A DNA stretch of 64,000 bases, taken from Hyparrhenia diplandra. Taxonomy: Eukaryota > Streptophyta > Magnoliopsida > Poales > Poaceae. Location of the stretch: positions 1 to 64,000 of the forward strand of contig JADLZK010012665.1 of NCBI GenBank assembly GCA_015847255.1, in the 5' to 3' direction. Of this stretch, positions 10,391 to 21,687 are shown one piece after another. The notes under the pieces are model-generated. The model worked only from the letters and a program-made list of their open reading frames with translations. It was not told the DNA's origin and searched no databases. The translations under genes and the position numbers were made by a program. The first letter of the stretch is position 1; each line of letters begins with the position of its first letter.

Positions 10391-12664
10391 CTCGGCTGCC
10401 AAGCCAACATATGTAATCAGCAACAACAAATACAAAACAAAACGAAACAAAAAGCAACACTGCTCTGCCCCTGCTGCGACCTCCGGTGGTCGGCCAAGAA
10501 CTGAATGATCGAATTGCATAACTGGCAGGCCCGGGACGGGAGGCACCATGTAGAATAGAAACTAAAGCTTTGGGGGTGATCCATAGAACTGACGGAGTAC
10601 CTGTATGGTCTATATTATGTTCCGTCTGTCCATGATAAATCCGACGACCGACATCCGTCTGGAACATGGGAGCACCAGAACTGTTGTCGCTCTGCTCCTC
10701 CTCCTTCCCGTGGCTATGGCTATACTCGAGCATCTCACGTTCCTTGATTCTGGACTGTACCAGCTCGACCTTGGGGTGATTGGGATGGCCGGAGACTGCA
10801 CTGCTTATAGCCGCCTCAAAAAAGACTCCACCTCTGTGGTAGTGGCACCATCACAGTTAGTGTCGACAAGAACGTGCAAGAGCTGAAAGATGCTCGAGGC
10901 CGAAGTCGGCACCGACGCCATGGTCGCCCCTTTGTCCCTTCTGCTCTGAGGGAAAAGACGGAGCGTCTGAGGTCCGGCATAGCTCCTGGCGCAAACACCA
11001 GCCCGATTCTTCCCCGGAGCAAACATGTCGAACACGAACTCCTTTAGGCACCGAAATCCGTCACCGCAAACGAGGGTACCTTTCTGAGGGAGCAGCAAAA
11101 TCATGTACGCCTATGCGAAGGAAGAGAAGGCAGGGAAGCTCTCTAAGACAGAGGAGATATCTCGTTCGCATGGTGCGAACCCACGTATCCAGGTGACAGA
11201 GATGAAGAAGCGGTGTCATTGGCATCACAGGACTGAAAATTGTGCCGAAGCATCCATCATCAAGCGGATTCGTGACTCCACTGACATCTGGGTACCGAAA
11301 GATGCATAGGTGGCGGAGGTTGTGCCTGCCCAGCTTATGTAGGCTTGTCGCGAAGCTTTCGTTGTAGCTCCTAAGATCATCTGTCCCGTTTGGCTTGATG
11401 CTCCCCATGTAAAGCTCTCTTAGCTCTTTCAGTTCCCCAAGCCATTCTACCAGGTTCACGGAGTTTATAGTGAGCATCCACAACACCTGCAAAGCTCGCA
11501 GATTTGTGACCTCGCCAGGTAACACTGAATCATCAGAAAGAAATAGGTGCTTCAATCTTCTCAGTTGACCTATCGTAGGCGGCAGTTTCCCTTTCAGTGA
11601 CCTCCCTCTCAAATCCATTGTCTCCAGATATTGAAGATTCCCAATTTCCTCCGGGACCTCTGTAATATCTGCCCCGATCAGATTCAGATATCTCAGCTGC
11701 GGACACTTGTGTATGCTCTTAATTTGCACACGTAAAGAACATCGTTCTAAATCCAACACACGCATCGCAGGGCAATCCAACTTAGCATAAGTATACTTGC
11801 AAGATCCAAAAGCATGCAAGGAACGCACATGAACCAAGTCTGTTGTCTTCAGCTGTTCAACTTCATTTTCTGTGTACCTGTGATGCAAACACAAACGCCG
11901 TATCTTGCCCATATGATCTTTAGCCCCATATCCATTAAATGCCGTAACAAAATTTTCTTCAGCCGACAGTGCTATTAGAATGTCGAGCAATACATCATGG
12001 AGCTGACATGCCCTTGCCTTCCCATCATACTGAATACCAACTGGTTGGATCATGCTTCTGTTGATTAGCTCATTAAAGAAATCCTCCCCTGTTTCCTCCG
12101 GATTCTGACCCCCGTTCTCCCTCAACGAGACCTTCTGCTATCCACTTCCATATCAACTGTTTCCTCCGAATCAAATAGTCCTCTGAAACACACTTAGATA
12201 TAGTAAGCATGTCTTCAAATAATATGGAAGATCGTAATAGCTGAAGAGTAATATATTCTTCATTTGAGCTGAAGCTTCTTCTCTGGCAGAACCAATACCA
12301 TTTTTCACCAATTCCCACTGTTCCCTTATTTTCGGTTTGGTAGACAACAAACTTGATATAGTTATTATAGCTAATGGCAAACCACCACATTTTTTTAATA
12401 TTGCATTCGAAACTTCTTCTAGCTGTGATGGACAGTCGTCCTCTGCTTGAAAAATCCCTTCTCATGAATAGCCTTCTTGAATCGACACTGTTTAGAGGCT
12501 TAATTTCATATATTACATCTTGAGAATCACTGCTACAAGATTGAGCAACGCTGCTGATGCGTGTGGTCGTAATTACTCTACTATGATGTCTATTATGTGG
12601 TAGAATTGACTTCACGAGACCCCAATCGGATGTACTCCATACATCATCAATGACAACTAGGTAC
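10386..12664 (-). pseudogene. CC-NLR resistance gene, 3' exon (NB-ARC second half and LRR), frameshifted
   Basis: After acceptor ACACAG| the exon opens in phase with kinase-2, YLVVIDDVW (about 12663-12637). It continues with RNBS-B ITTTR, GLPL (CGGLPLAI, about 12390) and LLYLSVF...EDYLIRRKQLIWKWIAEG. An MHD-like LHDVLLDIL and then leucine-rich repeats follow (about 11900-11330: RVLDLERC, LRYLNLIGADI, LETMDLRG, LKHLFLSDD). The tail CGDGFRCLKEFVFDMF and HPNHPKVELVQS is typical of cereal Rx-type NLRs. The reading moves between frames near 12452, 12190, 12110, 11075 and 10800, mostly by one base. Such proteins are intracellular pathogen sensors. With these shifts and the insertion upstream it cannot encode an intact receptor as written. 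Confidence 0.9.
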
Positions 12665-12758
12665 CTGTGTATGTGAATTAAAAGAATGGCTTTGAGTAAA
12701 CTTCCATAATATCTAAAAATAATTTATGCCATGTAGGACTAACTACACTTGAACTATT

Positions 12759-13080
12759 GGCCCTGTTTGGATCCATGGGTTAGAGTTAGTTTGAGCTGGT
12801 TGGAGCTCAATTAACTCCAAAGGATCCAAACACGAGGGTGGGGATTGGGGTTAGTTGCATCTAACCCACCCAAAAAACTAGCTCACTCAAGAGGTGCTAA
12901 TTAGAGTTAATTCAGGTTGGGTCCACTAAAAAGTGCATTTTCTTTTCTCCCTCCACCCACACCAAATGATTGGACAAGTAAATTTAATGTCAATCTAACC
13001 CTTCCATCCAAACACCTCTAGAGCTAGAGTTAGTTTAGGGCTAGAATTGAAGTTAGAAACTAACTCTAACCTAGGCCATT
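12759..13080. mobile_element. MITE of the GGCCCTGTTTGGATCC type
   Basis: The left end is ggccctgtttggatcc. The interior is rich in GTTAGAG/CTCTAAC motifs, and the right end is aactctaacctaggcc. The same motif vocabulary appears around 59289-59331 and 63134-63412, so three related non-coding elements occur in the window. Superfamily assignment is uncertain. Confidence 0.5.
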
Positions 13081-13245
13081 AAAGTGTGGATTTTCTCAAC
13101 CTAGGCTTGTATCTACACCTCATATATACACACTCTCTAGTCCAGAGGACCTTGCCCGTGATACTGCATGGGCTAGTATCATGAAGACATAACACATGAA
13201 TGTTTATGATACCAAATATATCTATTATGAAAAAATACATGATAT

Positions 13246-13297
13246 GAGTCTAATGATATTTATTTTTTTGAGGAAACTGAGTCTAATGATATTTATT
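13246..13297. mobile_element. Micro-retroposon: poly-T tail inside a 19-bp target duplication
   Basis: The 19-bp phrase gagtctaatgatatttatt occurs at 13246-13264 and again at 13279-13297. Between them are 14 bases, tttttgaggaaact. This looks like the tail end of a LINE- or SINE-type retroposon on the minus strand, inserted with almost no body. Confidence 0.6.
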
Positions 13298-14925
13298 GAG
13301 CACCACAAATATCGGCTTTTTTTTTGTATTGACTTAGTCAAACTGATAATATATTGATAAAAACTAGAATGACACTCTACCATGTAAGTGGTAGTATAAT
13401 CGAGGTGGACCATAAAAAGGCTTCCAAAAACACTATGTCAATTGTAAAGCTATCTTAAGTGTATCATCTAATACTCTGTTTAACATTTAATGAAATGTAA
13501 GAGGAGCTGAGAGTTATACATAAGAAATATTAAACCAGTTTTATTTATTGTATACAAGGTTCTGAAACACATTTGTCTCCATGGGGGCAACCGGTCCCGC
13601 ACCCTCCACGCCGCTTCCTCGGGGTGACGGGCGACGGAGGGCTTACCGCCGCCAGCCAGCCAAGCACCCCCGCCCTAGATCACCCACCAACCGCCTCCTC
13701 TTAGCTAGCGCGGTGACGGCAGCCCAGCCCGCCGGGCGCCACAAAGGCCTCCACACTCCTCCCTTCCTTCCCTCCCCCCTTCCTTTTTCCTTTCCACACC
13801 TTCTTCTTCCGAGCTTCGAAGCTCGCCGGGCAAGGACGGCCGCAGCGCCATGAAGCGGCGGATCTCGAGCCCCCGGGTTTGGATCCAAGAGCCCCTAGCC
13901 GGATCTAGTGCGCCGAGGCCGAGCGGGAAGCTGGTTGGCACGTTGGGGAGCCGGATCCGTGTCCCCGCTTCTCTCGACGGGTTGTCTCGCCTCAAGCTTC
14001 TTCTCTTGTTGACTCGCGACCTAGGGCGGGCCGATGGAGTGGATTTTGGCCACTGGGCTCGTGATCTCGCCACCATCCCTGCGGCGACGTCCTTTTTCCG
14101 TTGTTCGGCACGCCTTCATGTGTGCAGGGACCGTGGGCACGTGGTTTGGCCGTGGGCATGCCGACGGTGGGGCCGTGCCTATGAACGCCCCCGTCGATCG
14201 GATCTCGCAACCGCTTGTTCGGATCCGGTAGAATCGCTTGTTGTCCCCTCGGTTTCGCTTCGGGCACAGATTGTGCCTTAGTAGCGGAGGTTCTTCTACA
14301 CATGAGCACGGGGGTGTGCGATTTGGCCGTGGGGGCCGACGGCGAGATCAGAGCCGCGGGGTGCTCCCCCCGAGCCTCTTGTTGGGGAGGGTAGAAAACC
14401 GATTTTGGCGAGGATGGCATTGCACACGCCAACCGTGAGAGCTTTACCCGCAAAAAGTTGGGTGAAAACTCAGCTTAGTGCTTAGCTAGGCCAGCGATGA
14501 ATTTCCTTGTTGAAGGCTTCACCGAGGAACTTTAGCATGTTGCTTTCTTTCCTTGGTCATGCCTTGGCAGCTTGTAGGCACGAGGCTTGAGTGAAAACCT
14601 GCTGCTTCCTCGCTTGGCCGACGATGATTATATTATGACGTCATTCCCCCCCCTCGAGGCATGGTCGATGAGCTCTTTGTGTTTGGAGTTGTTCTTTTCT
14701 CTTTTGATTTATCCTGTACTTGTATATGTGGTTGCGGCACCACATTCGCCTCTAATGCTGGGGTGTATTGTTTTTTCTTAATTGTGGGTAGGCCACTCTC
14801 TCGCTCTATGTACTAGGGTTGTTGTATTGGTTTTAGTCCGGTTTTCTAAAATTAACCTGACAAAGGGGTTTCGCCTAGTTCCCTAAAATTAACACCCTGA
14901 CTTCTAAAAAAAACTATTGTATATA

Positions 14926-15180
14926 CTCCCTCCGTTCCACAATACTTGTAACTATGGGTTCCGTGTCATTAAAAGTGACCTATGTTTGACAAAATTTCTA
15001 CCAAATACTATTCATATTTATGACTTCAAATAATTTGTTAAAAAACTACATTTCATAATGAATCTAATGAGATTTATTTGGTAGCATAAATATTGATAGT
15101 TTTTTATCTATAATTAATCAAATTTGGGATACTAAACTGTAACATCTGCTAGAATTGCAAGTATTTTGAAACGGAGGGAG
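14926..15180. mobile_element. Stowaway MITE, intact ends
   Basis: A 255-bp element with perfect terminal inverted repeats CTCCCTCCGT and ACGGAGGGAG. It is flanked by TA on both sides (14924-14925 and 15181-15182). The AT-rich interior has no ORF. It sits in the NLR intron about 40 bp downstream of the splice donor. Confidence 0.9.
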
Positions 15181-15221
15181 TAGATGAAGTATGCAGTAAC
15201 AAATGAAGTAGCTATAAGTAC

Positions 15222-15239
15222 CTCTTATCTTGCAAATAA
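15222..15239 (-). pseudogene. 3' stub of NLR exon 1, cut off by the insertion
   Basis: Read on the minus strand, these 18 bases supply the end of an Asp codon, then Y L Q D K and AG of an Arg codon, followed at once by the donor GT. This is the expected NLR continuation (LRD-YLQDKR-YLVVIDD) of the coding sequence that stops at 19618. It shows that exon 1 was once continuous and that 15240-19617 is foreign. Confidence 0.8.
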
Positions 15240-15339
15240 TTTAAAGAGAAGATTGGATGTGGAGAAAACGTGCGGCGCCAAGCTGTCCACGCCGTTCCGA
15301 TTGATGATGGCCGCTCGATCTTCGATCCAACGGTTGTCT

Positions 15340-15450
15340 CAAGGACCCGCCTATATATATCGGCTCATACCCTAACCCTACCCTCCCTCTCCCAACCACA
15401 GCCTCCCTCCCTCCCCCTCTCCTCTCCCTCCTCAAGCGCACGGCGGCGCG
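15340..15450 (+). promoter_or_regulatory. Promoter-like block carried in the Helitron-like element
   Basis: A TATA stretch (ctatatatatcgg at about 15350) is followed by a telo-box-like accctaaccctac (about 15369-15381) and a CT-rich leader. This arrangement is common in plant housekeeping and ribosomal protein gene promoters. It leads into GC-rich sequence with no recognised ORF. Capture of a gene 5' end is an inference. Confidence 0.45.
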
Positions 15451-15999
15451 CGGGGTAGCGGCGGGGCGCTGCGTAGCGGCCCGGCCACGCGCGCGGACAG
15501 CGCGGGTGCGCCGGCGGCCGAGGGCGCGGCGGCGTCGCGTGGCGCGGGCCAAGCGGGCGAAGCGCGCGTCTTAGCGCGGCATGCGGCTTGGGCGTCAGCG
15601 CTGGCGGCCGGGCGCGAACACACGCGGCTCGCACGGCCGCCCGTAGCGCGGCGGCCCGCCGCGGCGCCGGGCGCGGCTGGGCGGCGCGGGCGGCGCCCGT
15701 CGCCCGTATCGTCGCGGCGCCACCGCCGGCGATGCGGCGGCTCTCCTTCGCCCGAGCTTCGCAGTAACCGTGGCTGCGCTCTTCTCGATCCGTCCGGTTT
15801 TTACTTTACTCCCTCTCCCTCTCCATCCGAAATTGCACCCGGCTCCATCTCCCCGACCATCGATCTCGTCGCGGCGGTCACCTCACGGAGGCTGAATTGG
15901 GTTCATTGCCGTAAAGTGGATGAATATTGCTGTTTTTAGAGTAGATAAGATTCGACAGGTTGTCCTTCTCGACGGCGCTGCGTTCTCGACCGCATAGCT

Positions 16000-18960
16000 T
16001 CCGGCCGAAGATCGTGTTGTCCTTTTGCTTGCATCTCCCCTTCAGCCTAGATTGTCCACGAGGAATTGACCTTTCCCTCAATTTGCATATGGATTATTGA
16101 ATGGTTTAATAAAACCACAATTGTTGCATGGTTGCGCATGTGTCGGCAAGATCCACTCGAGCATGCATGGCACTGTGTGTTTCAACGGTATGCCAAGATC
16201 CATCAAAGCTATAAGGGACACAATACCACTTGTGAACAATACAAGGTCATGTCTTCCCTCCCCTCCTCTTGTTGTTCTAGATTTGTTAATAGATCAACTC
16301 TAATCGGCCTCCATGTGTTTAAGAAGGTGCATTCATGGAAAATAATTTCCCAAAATTTCAGCTATATGGAATATATCATATATATTTTTTTCGGTTTCGT
16401 GGTTGCCTACACAAAAAATCGTTTACACATGAATTGTATACATTAGAATTTAGTTGCTTCTTTCTCGGACTTAATGTAGACAAAGCTACCAATTTTATTT
16501 GCCAATTTAACCGGGTGCATAGAAATGTTTTAGTGTGCTTATTCTTCAGGTTCTTGTAAACTGAATTTATTTGTTGGGTTATACATTTAAGTTATCGGTG
16601 ACAAGGTTGGCTTGGTGGTCTCGGTGATATTGGTATCATATATGGACAATAGGTAAAATTAGATCGTGCCATCGACAAGATCGCATAATTTTCGGGTCAA
16701 TGGTGAATTTTGTTTTTACTCGGATGCCTTCCAAAATCTATTTGTACATGGCCCTCCATGTGAACACAAGGGCTCTATAAATGTTCATGCTAGCTGCAAA
16801 GCACAGTAGTCTCTTTCTTTGTCAACATATTATCTATGGCTTTTTTGAGGAAAATAATAGAGACAGGTGCACAATATTTGAGGAGGGCTCTTCTAATTTG
16901 AGCTTGAAGTCCAACCGAACCACCTCAAGATGCAAACTTACAAAGTGAGTTTTTGCTCATCTCAAAACCACCACCTATTTATCCGAGCTTTGATAATTGA
17001 ACCAATGGAACATGAGTTGCGTGTCGTTTCACCTTACTACTTTGAGATGCATGTCGGGAATACCAAATAGATCCAATCGGACTACTTTTTGATGGAAAAC
17101 TAAAATAGTTCGCATGATGTGGGGCATGCATAAATGCTACATTAGATATGTTGCCGCCTGCAATAAAGGCAATAAGGACCAAACACTTGTTAAATTTATG
17201 CAAAAATGTCGCACTGATTGTGTAAATTATATTATGTTTTAGTATATTCCATTTTAATCTTTTCAGATTTCAATGATCAAAGCTTAGATGGGAGATGGTG
17301 TTGACAGCAAATTAGTTTCTTTTTTTTTCTTCGGATAGTGAACATGGCTAATATGCACTGATTTGTCAAGAAACTTTCTTGTTCTTTGCTAAAGTTGCCT
17401 TGCACCGCCTATTCTTGAACGTCACCACCCCCTGCTCAGTCTCTCATCCCCAGGCATCATGCCAACTAGGAGGCCGGAGGTACATTCTGAATCTGAGAAC
17501 CTATAATGAGATCAACTCAAGCAATCCGCAATAGCAAAAAGAAAAACATACCGTGATGAACCATTTACGGGGAGTGTTGAGTGATCCCATCTCATCTTTT
17601 CATGCCATGCTGAATTTTTCCTTTGTTGGCTGCAGGGGGAGGAAAAAATAAAGAAAAATTGATGGAGGGAAGAGGATAAGAGATTGATATTAGGTCAGCT
17701 TTGTCCCGTTGGATAATGCAACAACCGCGATTGATATTAGGTCGACTTTGTCCTCGTTTCTTTGGATAATGCAACAAACTGTACATATAGGTCAACCAAG
17801 AAAGCACAAAAAGATGGTCGGTGCATTATTACAAAAATCTAGATGTATTTTTTTTTTTGAAAAACTCCAAATCACACCCCCATCTATGGGAGGTGGACTA
17901 CATAGCCCCCCCAACCTATGAAACGGTCTAAATCACCCCTGAACTTTTCAAAACTGGTTAGATTACCCCCTAAAGCAGTTTGAAAAATCATAGAAAAATT
18001 ATAGAAAAAAGCATAAATCTAAAACTACAATAAAAATGACTTCCCATTATTGAAAAATATAGGATCTACAATGTCTATTTGGTTGGCTCACCACATGGCG
18101 TATGTAGTTTGGAATGCTATACAAAAATTATAAGGCTATGTAAATGAATATGTAAGGGATAGATTTTATAGCTACACTTGAGTTTCTATTACCGTGTTAA
18201 AATTAGTTTGTTGATCCGTCTTTTTTTTTTGTTCTTTGAGGCCATCTTTTGGAAACCAAGATGATATGGAGGGGCTTCCCAGTGGTGCAATAAGAATCCT
18301 AAATGAAAGGTGACTGGTTCTCTCCGGTTATTGCATTAGTAAGTTTGCCTTGTGCCTATTGGTTAGTATACTTAATTAGCTCAAGAATAGACTATGAAAG
18401 GTGCTTTGTGCCTAATAATAGACGTGATGAGGCTTCACTAGAGAATGTTCGGGTTACTAAAAACCTCTCATTCTAGATGAAAACAATTACTCGCTGTCCT
18501 TAATTGATTACTACGAAAGGACAAAGCAGCCAACACTTATGCTAAATATCAGCGGTGTAGACTCTTGCTCCTATGCCAAGCTGTCCTCACATCGATTGAC
18601 CGGTACCTAGACTTAGGTTCTGTGACATCGTTGGGTCCTCACTGAGTAAATAGAAAAGGATGCTAAAATGAAGCACAAAGAGGCCTGAAATCGAATTTCA
18701 GAGTAGTGCGATTGTTTATATCGCTTGTTGTAGCTTCTGAAAAAACATTAGAAGTCCAGTGCCTCTCGGCATTGCATTGTTGCGTACTTCAAACATATTA
18801 TTATGGTATAGTCAGCTTAAAAGTTTATTGTTTTTCATATATTATCTATGTGCCTTGATAGTGCATTGCATTGCGGATCATATGTGCAGAACTCGATATC
18901 CTTGATTGTGCAATATATCCTTATAGATGAGAAAAATCTCTACTTTTCACTTTTGCTGAA
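16000..18960. other. Interior of the Helitron-like element, no gene recognised
   Basis: This is mostly AT-rich with short ORFs. About 17845-18010 contains a phrase set common in grass repeats (caaatcaccccc, gaacttttcaaaactgg, ttaccccc). Two near-copies of gattgatattaggtc lie at about 17684-17742. I see no transposase, Rep or helicase domain. Confidence 0.4.
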
Positions 18961-18987
18961 ACATGTTCTTTTTATTTGGAAAATTAG

Positions 18988-19219
18988 GTCCTAGGATCAC
19001 CATGTTTCGATATAGCGCCTGCTCCAAGCGCGTACTACGGATGGAGCAAACACAAGAATCTCTTCCAAGAACTAAATATCATGGACCTTTATCTCAACCA
19101 TTTTTTAAAACATCGTCAAGAATTCTCCGCCGGCTTGAAGACCTTTGTAGATGTTACATGTACCCAAGATTCTGGTGTTCAATTTTTATATTTCAAAGAT
19201 ATACCAACTGAATTTAACC
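18988..19219 (+). pseudogene. Exon-like captured segment, function unknown
   Basis: The segment is preceded by an AG acceptor (ggaaaattag|gtcc) and followed by a donor (aacc|gtaagg). It is open in one frame for about 77 codons. The peptide includes YYGWSKHKNLFQEL, LNHFLKHRQEF and LKTFVDVTCTQDSGVQF. Composition and splice sites look like a real internal exon, but I do not recognise the family. Its place inside a Helitron-like element suggests gene-fragment capture. Confidence 0.45.
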
Positions 19220-19617
19220 GTAAGGGTTATCTATGCACCCCTATGTTTATATTGTTTCGTGGACAAAACTTACTTTGCTTGTGTGATCACATTCTAATGT
19301 TATACAATCTGGAGAATGATAGATCACTATGTTTAAAACTTTTTGTGGTTGAAATGCATTCAAATCTCACTCCGGATTTGCGTTGTTTTTTTATGTCATA
19401 TATTTGTTACATGTTCATGTTGACCTATTATATCGATAAAGTGTCCGATCATCTAATATTAGGTTTTAGGGCTTAATCTATTGATCCTATCTATCTTGTC
19501 ATAGATCTCAAGGTTCCAGTTTGACAAACAAAACCAGAAAGTTGTCAAGTTGTTACTGTAGCATCGCCATATCTGCGGCCAGGTGCCCCACGCGCATGGG
19601 CGCGTGCCAATCACTAG

Positions 19618-20378
19618 TCCCTAAGAGTGCGTATCAATTGCTCAACCTCCAGTCTGTCAAATTGTCCACTCTCATACTCTTTCCGTAGAAGCTGAGAAAG
19701 TATGTCCTTAGTAAGCCTTTTGAGATCGAGGATCCGAGACACCGATGTGGAGGCCTTGTAGTGGATTTGCCCCCTAGGGAACGATAAACCTCCATGGCAA
19801 GCGTGGTCTTGCCCAGTCCTCCAAATCCTACGATCGAGACGACCTTCAGTTGTGGCTCTCCATCCATCAACCACCCAGTTATCACGTCTCGTGGACCATC
19901 AACGCCGACAAGACCCTTGATTCGGCTAGGAGTACCGGCAACCGGGGTCAATAGCCACATGGGTTCCACTCCTGATGACGATACTCTCGTCTAGCTTATA
20001 CCTAGACCGGCGCTCACTGACTTCCTTGACACGGGCGGTGAGCTCCTCGAGCTGGTCCGCCACCCGGTGCCATACCCAGATCCTCTTCATCTTGCGTGTC
20101 ATCTTCTTGATGACCCCGGGTTTGTCATCCCCGTGGTCGTGGGCGAGCTTGTGCATGAAGACGTCGATGCAGTCCTCCATGTCGTAGGCGAGCTCGCGCA
20201 CGTTGTTCCTCCAGTCCTTGAGCTGCTGATCGAGCTCCTGCACATCGGCCAGCTTGAGCAGCAACGCGTTCATGCTGCTCAGCTCGTCTCTGGCGGAGGC
20301 AATCTTGCGGCGGACGCTCTTGTGCTTGGTGTACTCCTCCCTGAGCAGGGCAGTGAGCTTGGCGGGGAGGGAGTTCAT
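19618..20378 (-). pseudogene. CC-NLR resistance gene, 5' exon (coiled coil, P-loop, RNBS-A)
   Basis: The start MNSLPAKLTALLREEY leads into an Rx-type coiled coil with an EDVID-like MEDCIDVF (about 20190-20165). The P-loop GFGGLGKTT (about 19840-19810) and RNBS-A/linker region LDLKRLTKDILSQLL...LIRTLRD follow. One-base shifts occur near 19955 (after VAIDP) and 19779 (CTAGGGGGC, one G short of the expected frame). Another shift separates an upstream ELAMVIAIVG-like peptide (about 20415-20385) from this ATG, so the true start is uncertain. Coding stops at the Helitron-like junction, resumes at 15222-15239, then continues in the 3' exon at 12664. Together they are one gene spanning about 10 kb. 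Confidence 0.9.
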
Positions 20379-21687
20379 CCCACGATGGCGATCACCATCG
20401 CTAGCTCAACGATGATCCTCTGTGTCGGATGGCGCTTGCCAAGAAACAAGATGGTGGACGCGGTGAGCTGGGTTGAGCTGGGTTTAGCTTAGCTGTTGGT
20501 GGTTCCCTGCATTTTCTTGTATAAGCAATAAGCGTCCCTTTTGCAATGCAGCTACAACTTCAAGATATTAGTTTCGTCAAAAAAAAACTTATATTAGCGT
20601 TGCCGGACAGTATGAAACGATCAGGGTCTGATGACTTAATACTTTGCCATAGTCATTAATCGTAGCACCGAGTTGCAATATAATGCATCTTATTTGCTCA
20701 GCCGTACATAATTGTAGCCATGTCACATGACAACGCAAAGATTTACCGGTACTATAAGACAACTTGCCCTTAGTGAAACTAACACTACAACTGCAATGAT
20801 TCGTCGAGTTGGCTTCTAATGATATTTGCGTGGAAGGTGTGCTACCAGCCTCTCCCATACCCACCAACGTAACGCTAATCACGCTTGTCCTTTTGAGGGG
20901 ATGTGGATGTTTTTAGCCTGTTGAGGCGTTTCTGCCGTTGAGGCAAAACTAGGTGTTCTTTCTTTCCTTACTTTAATGCAAGGCAGAGCTCCTACCGCTT
21001 TTCTTTTTGAAAAAAAATGTTACGAGACAAATGTATAATAATAAGGCCGGTGTCAAGAAATTGGTTCACCTACTCCTGTAATGGTTTCACACAGTAACCA
21101 ATCCCAGGCAAAGAGTATCAACAGTACCATTTTGAAAAACATAGACAGTTCTAAAGTGGAAAAGGCAAGTCAGCAACAGTTGTTGGCAAAAATATTGCAG
21201 TAATATGGTTGACATACAAACAAAATCTGGTTGTTTTCCACTTCTTTTTCCATTTGGTTTATAAATCTTATTAGTAACTAGTAATGCAAATGCAATCAAC
21301 CGTACACGGTTTAACATTAATTGATGTTCTTATACAGAGAAAATAAAACTTACAGAAATGAGATTTTTTTTTTGAAAACCATTCAGGAGGAGAGCTTCCC
21401 ACCTACTTCCATTTCCAAAAAATGTCCACGTTTTAGGAAACAGGGAAGAAACCCAGTCGTTTGGTTAATCCTGGAAAACCGGACTAAAACCATACATGAT
21501 ACCACACAAAAACAAAAAAGAGAGAAAGATACAACGCCAGAACACATGGACACTCTAACGATGCCTCTAGGGAGGGGATGACGTGACAAACGCCACCATC
21601 GTCAACCAAGCAATCGCGCCACGTAGCTTGGCAATGAGAATTTGGAAGACAATCATGTGTGAGAGGACAACGAAGAAACTGAGTGAG
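20379..21687. other. Upstream of NLR: intergenic, no gene seen
   Basis: ORFs are short and unrecognised. Two poly-T/poly-A tracts ending in gaaaa (about 21008 and 21365) resemble retroposon tails. No clear promoter element for the NLR can be assigned. Confidence 0.4.

Larger units (their letters stand above)
12665..15221 (-). other. NLR intron holding MITEs and a GC-rich block
   Basis: Bounded on the minus strand by donor GTACTTATAG (from 15221) and an acceptor ending ACACAG (12665). Splicing restores an AG|G arginine codon between LQDK and YLVV, the usual intron position in many cereal NLRs. Inside are MITEs at 12759-13080 and 14926-15180, a micro-insertion at 13265-13278, and a GC-rich block at 13570-14450 with ORFs on both strands that I do not recognise. 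The remainder is AT-rich. Confidence 0.75.
15240..19617 (+). mobile_element. Helitron-like insertion in NLR exon 1
   Basis: The right end has a perfect hairpin, CACGCGC ATGG GCGCGTG (19589-19606), a 7-base spacer, and terminal CTAG (19614-19617). This is the Helitron 3' layout. The insertion lies exactly between host A (15239) and host T (19618), the Helitron target. No target duplication is made, and removing it restores the NLR frame. The left end reads ttaaagagaag after the first T rather than the usual TC start, so the 5' end may be diverged or truncated. No Rep/helicase gene is visible, so it is non-autonomous. Cargo includes a promoter-like block (about 15350-15450), GC-rich leader-like sequence (15450-15900) and an exon-like segment (18988-19219). 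Confidence 0.75.

Noticed and set aside
18925..18945. atctctactt as the Helitron 5' terminus
   Set aside because: It resembles TCTCTACTA but would leave the NLR frame unjoined. The coding-defined junction at 15239/19618 is far better supported.
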